From positions 62,960,902 through 62,992,641 of the forward strand of contig JBOZIK010000001.1 of NCBI GenBank assembly GCA_051453625.1: DNA of 31,740 nt, given 5' to 3'. This document shows, one piece after another, positions 31,090-31,740 of the stretch (within the stretch, counting starts at the first letter, position 1; every line of letters starts with the position of its first letter). The DNA is from Welwitschia mirabilis (lineage: Eukaryota > Gnetophyta > Gnetopsida > Welwitschiales). Made by a program: the position numbers and the translations under genes. The notes under the pieces were generated by a model, which worked only from the letters and a program-made list of their open reading frames with translations, was not told the origin of the DNA and did no database searches.

Positions 31090-31740
31090 TGTTGCGGTGT
31101 GAATTTATGCAATTCTGAAGCTCTTTAAATAGCCCTGTAAATCAAATAACTTATAAAAAGACACACTCTAGTATAGATGGAAGTTCACCCGAATGTCATA
31201 ATCCCAATGAATGCACTAGGCTCATATTTAAAGAATTGATTTTCAAAGGTATTTTTAGTATTTTATCTTTTACTGACTAAAAGTAAATAATAAAGTAAAT
31301 GCAATGAAAATGAATGGAGATGAAATGCAAGAGAATAGAAATGAAAATGAATTAGATTCTCTTAGTTCCTAATCCTTCTGTTACAAGGAATAGCTTCTAG
31401 CTTTTCTGTCACAAAGACTATTTTTCCTATAATTCAAGTTAATTAAGAAAATCATTCAACTAATTCTTAATCAACATAAACTATGAGATCTACCAAGTAG
31501 AATATGCAATATGCAATATGAAATTAAAATAAAACCTAAATTAACAAAGGTCAACCTTAACATAGGTTTCCCTCATGATCAAAATAAATCATAGAACTGT
31601 AACTTAACTATGACCAACTTAAACTATAAGGGACATTTACAAAATTGGAATGAAAAGAGTAATTGTATTGATTCAAAAAATGTTACATCCACTTACAATA
31701 GAAGAACAGCATCTCAATGGAAGAAACTCATCCTAACACC
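31090..31740 (-). repeat. second copy of the E1 LTR family, cut by window end
   Basis: It starts TGTTGCGGTGTGAATT and aligns with 5743 onward in the same orientation. Matching landmarks include atgtcataatcc, a purine-rich middle, ttaacaaaggtcaacctt, cctcatgatc and cagcatctcaatgg. The bases left of 31090 (aagaggtatgat) do not resemble the tRNA-Asp primer-binding site found next to E1. It is therefore more likely the 3' LTR of an element lying to the right, or a solo LTR. The small heptamer repeat aatatgc at 31501-31520 is internal to it. Confidence 0.75.

Noticed and set aside
1-31740. Host gene, tRNA, rRNA, CRISPR array or prokaryotic operon
   Set aside because: No exon-like open frames, cloverleaf, rRNA-like block, regular spacer array or ribosome-binding-site pattern could be found. 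All readable protein traces belong to retroelements.

Overview
This is an AT-rich (about three quarters A+T), gap-containing piece of a nuclear plant genome, made almost entirely of very old, nested LTR retrotransposons of the Ty3/gypsy superfamily. I find no intact gene, no host gene, no tRNA or rRNA, and no bacterial or CRISPR feature. The plant assignment rests on Athila/Tat-like polyprotein relics, a chromodomain-bearing integrase, and primer-binding sites that match the 3' ends of plant tRNA-Asp and tRNA-Asn as I remember them. I cannot name the species.

Layout. (1) About 1-6950, minus strand: element E1, Athila-like, cut by the window start. In transcription order it has a 5' LTR (from 5743 rightward), a tRNA-Asp primer-binding site (5722-5739), gag with a CX2CX4HX4C knuckle, protease, reverse transcriptase, RNase H and integrase. 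(2) 7119-20269, minus strand: element E2, about 13.15 kb and structurally complete. It has two LTRs (953 and 959 bp), a polypurine tract, a tRNA-Asn-type primer-binding site, gag with an internal tandem duplication of about 0.5 kb, PR, RT, RH and IN. A long 3' region carries an additional coiled-coil-rich coding relic before the 3' LTR. (3) 20270-24450: decayed AT-rich DNA with short tandem duplications and no recognisable gene. (4) About 24450-26630, plus strand: element E3, a chromovirus pol remnant (RT, RNase H, integrase, chromodomain) facing the other way. (5) About 27640-28442, minus strand: element E4, a gag fragment with a mutated zinc knuckle. (6) 28453-31089: AT-rich DNA that I cannot assign. 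(7) 31090-31740: a second copy of the E1 LTR family, running off the window end.

All coding relics are dead. Stops lie mostly where CAA, CAG, CGA or TGG codons are expected, CG dinucleotides are very scarce, and the E1 primer-binding site differs from the tRNA-Asp complement only by C-to-T and G-to-A changes. This fits long-term cytosine methylation and deamination of silenced transposons. The parts do not act as a system today. They record four or five separate insertions. The most noteworthy are E2 as a whole, its extra 3' coding relic, its gag duplication, and the use of two different tRNA primers by neighbouring elements.
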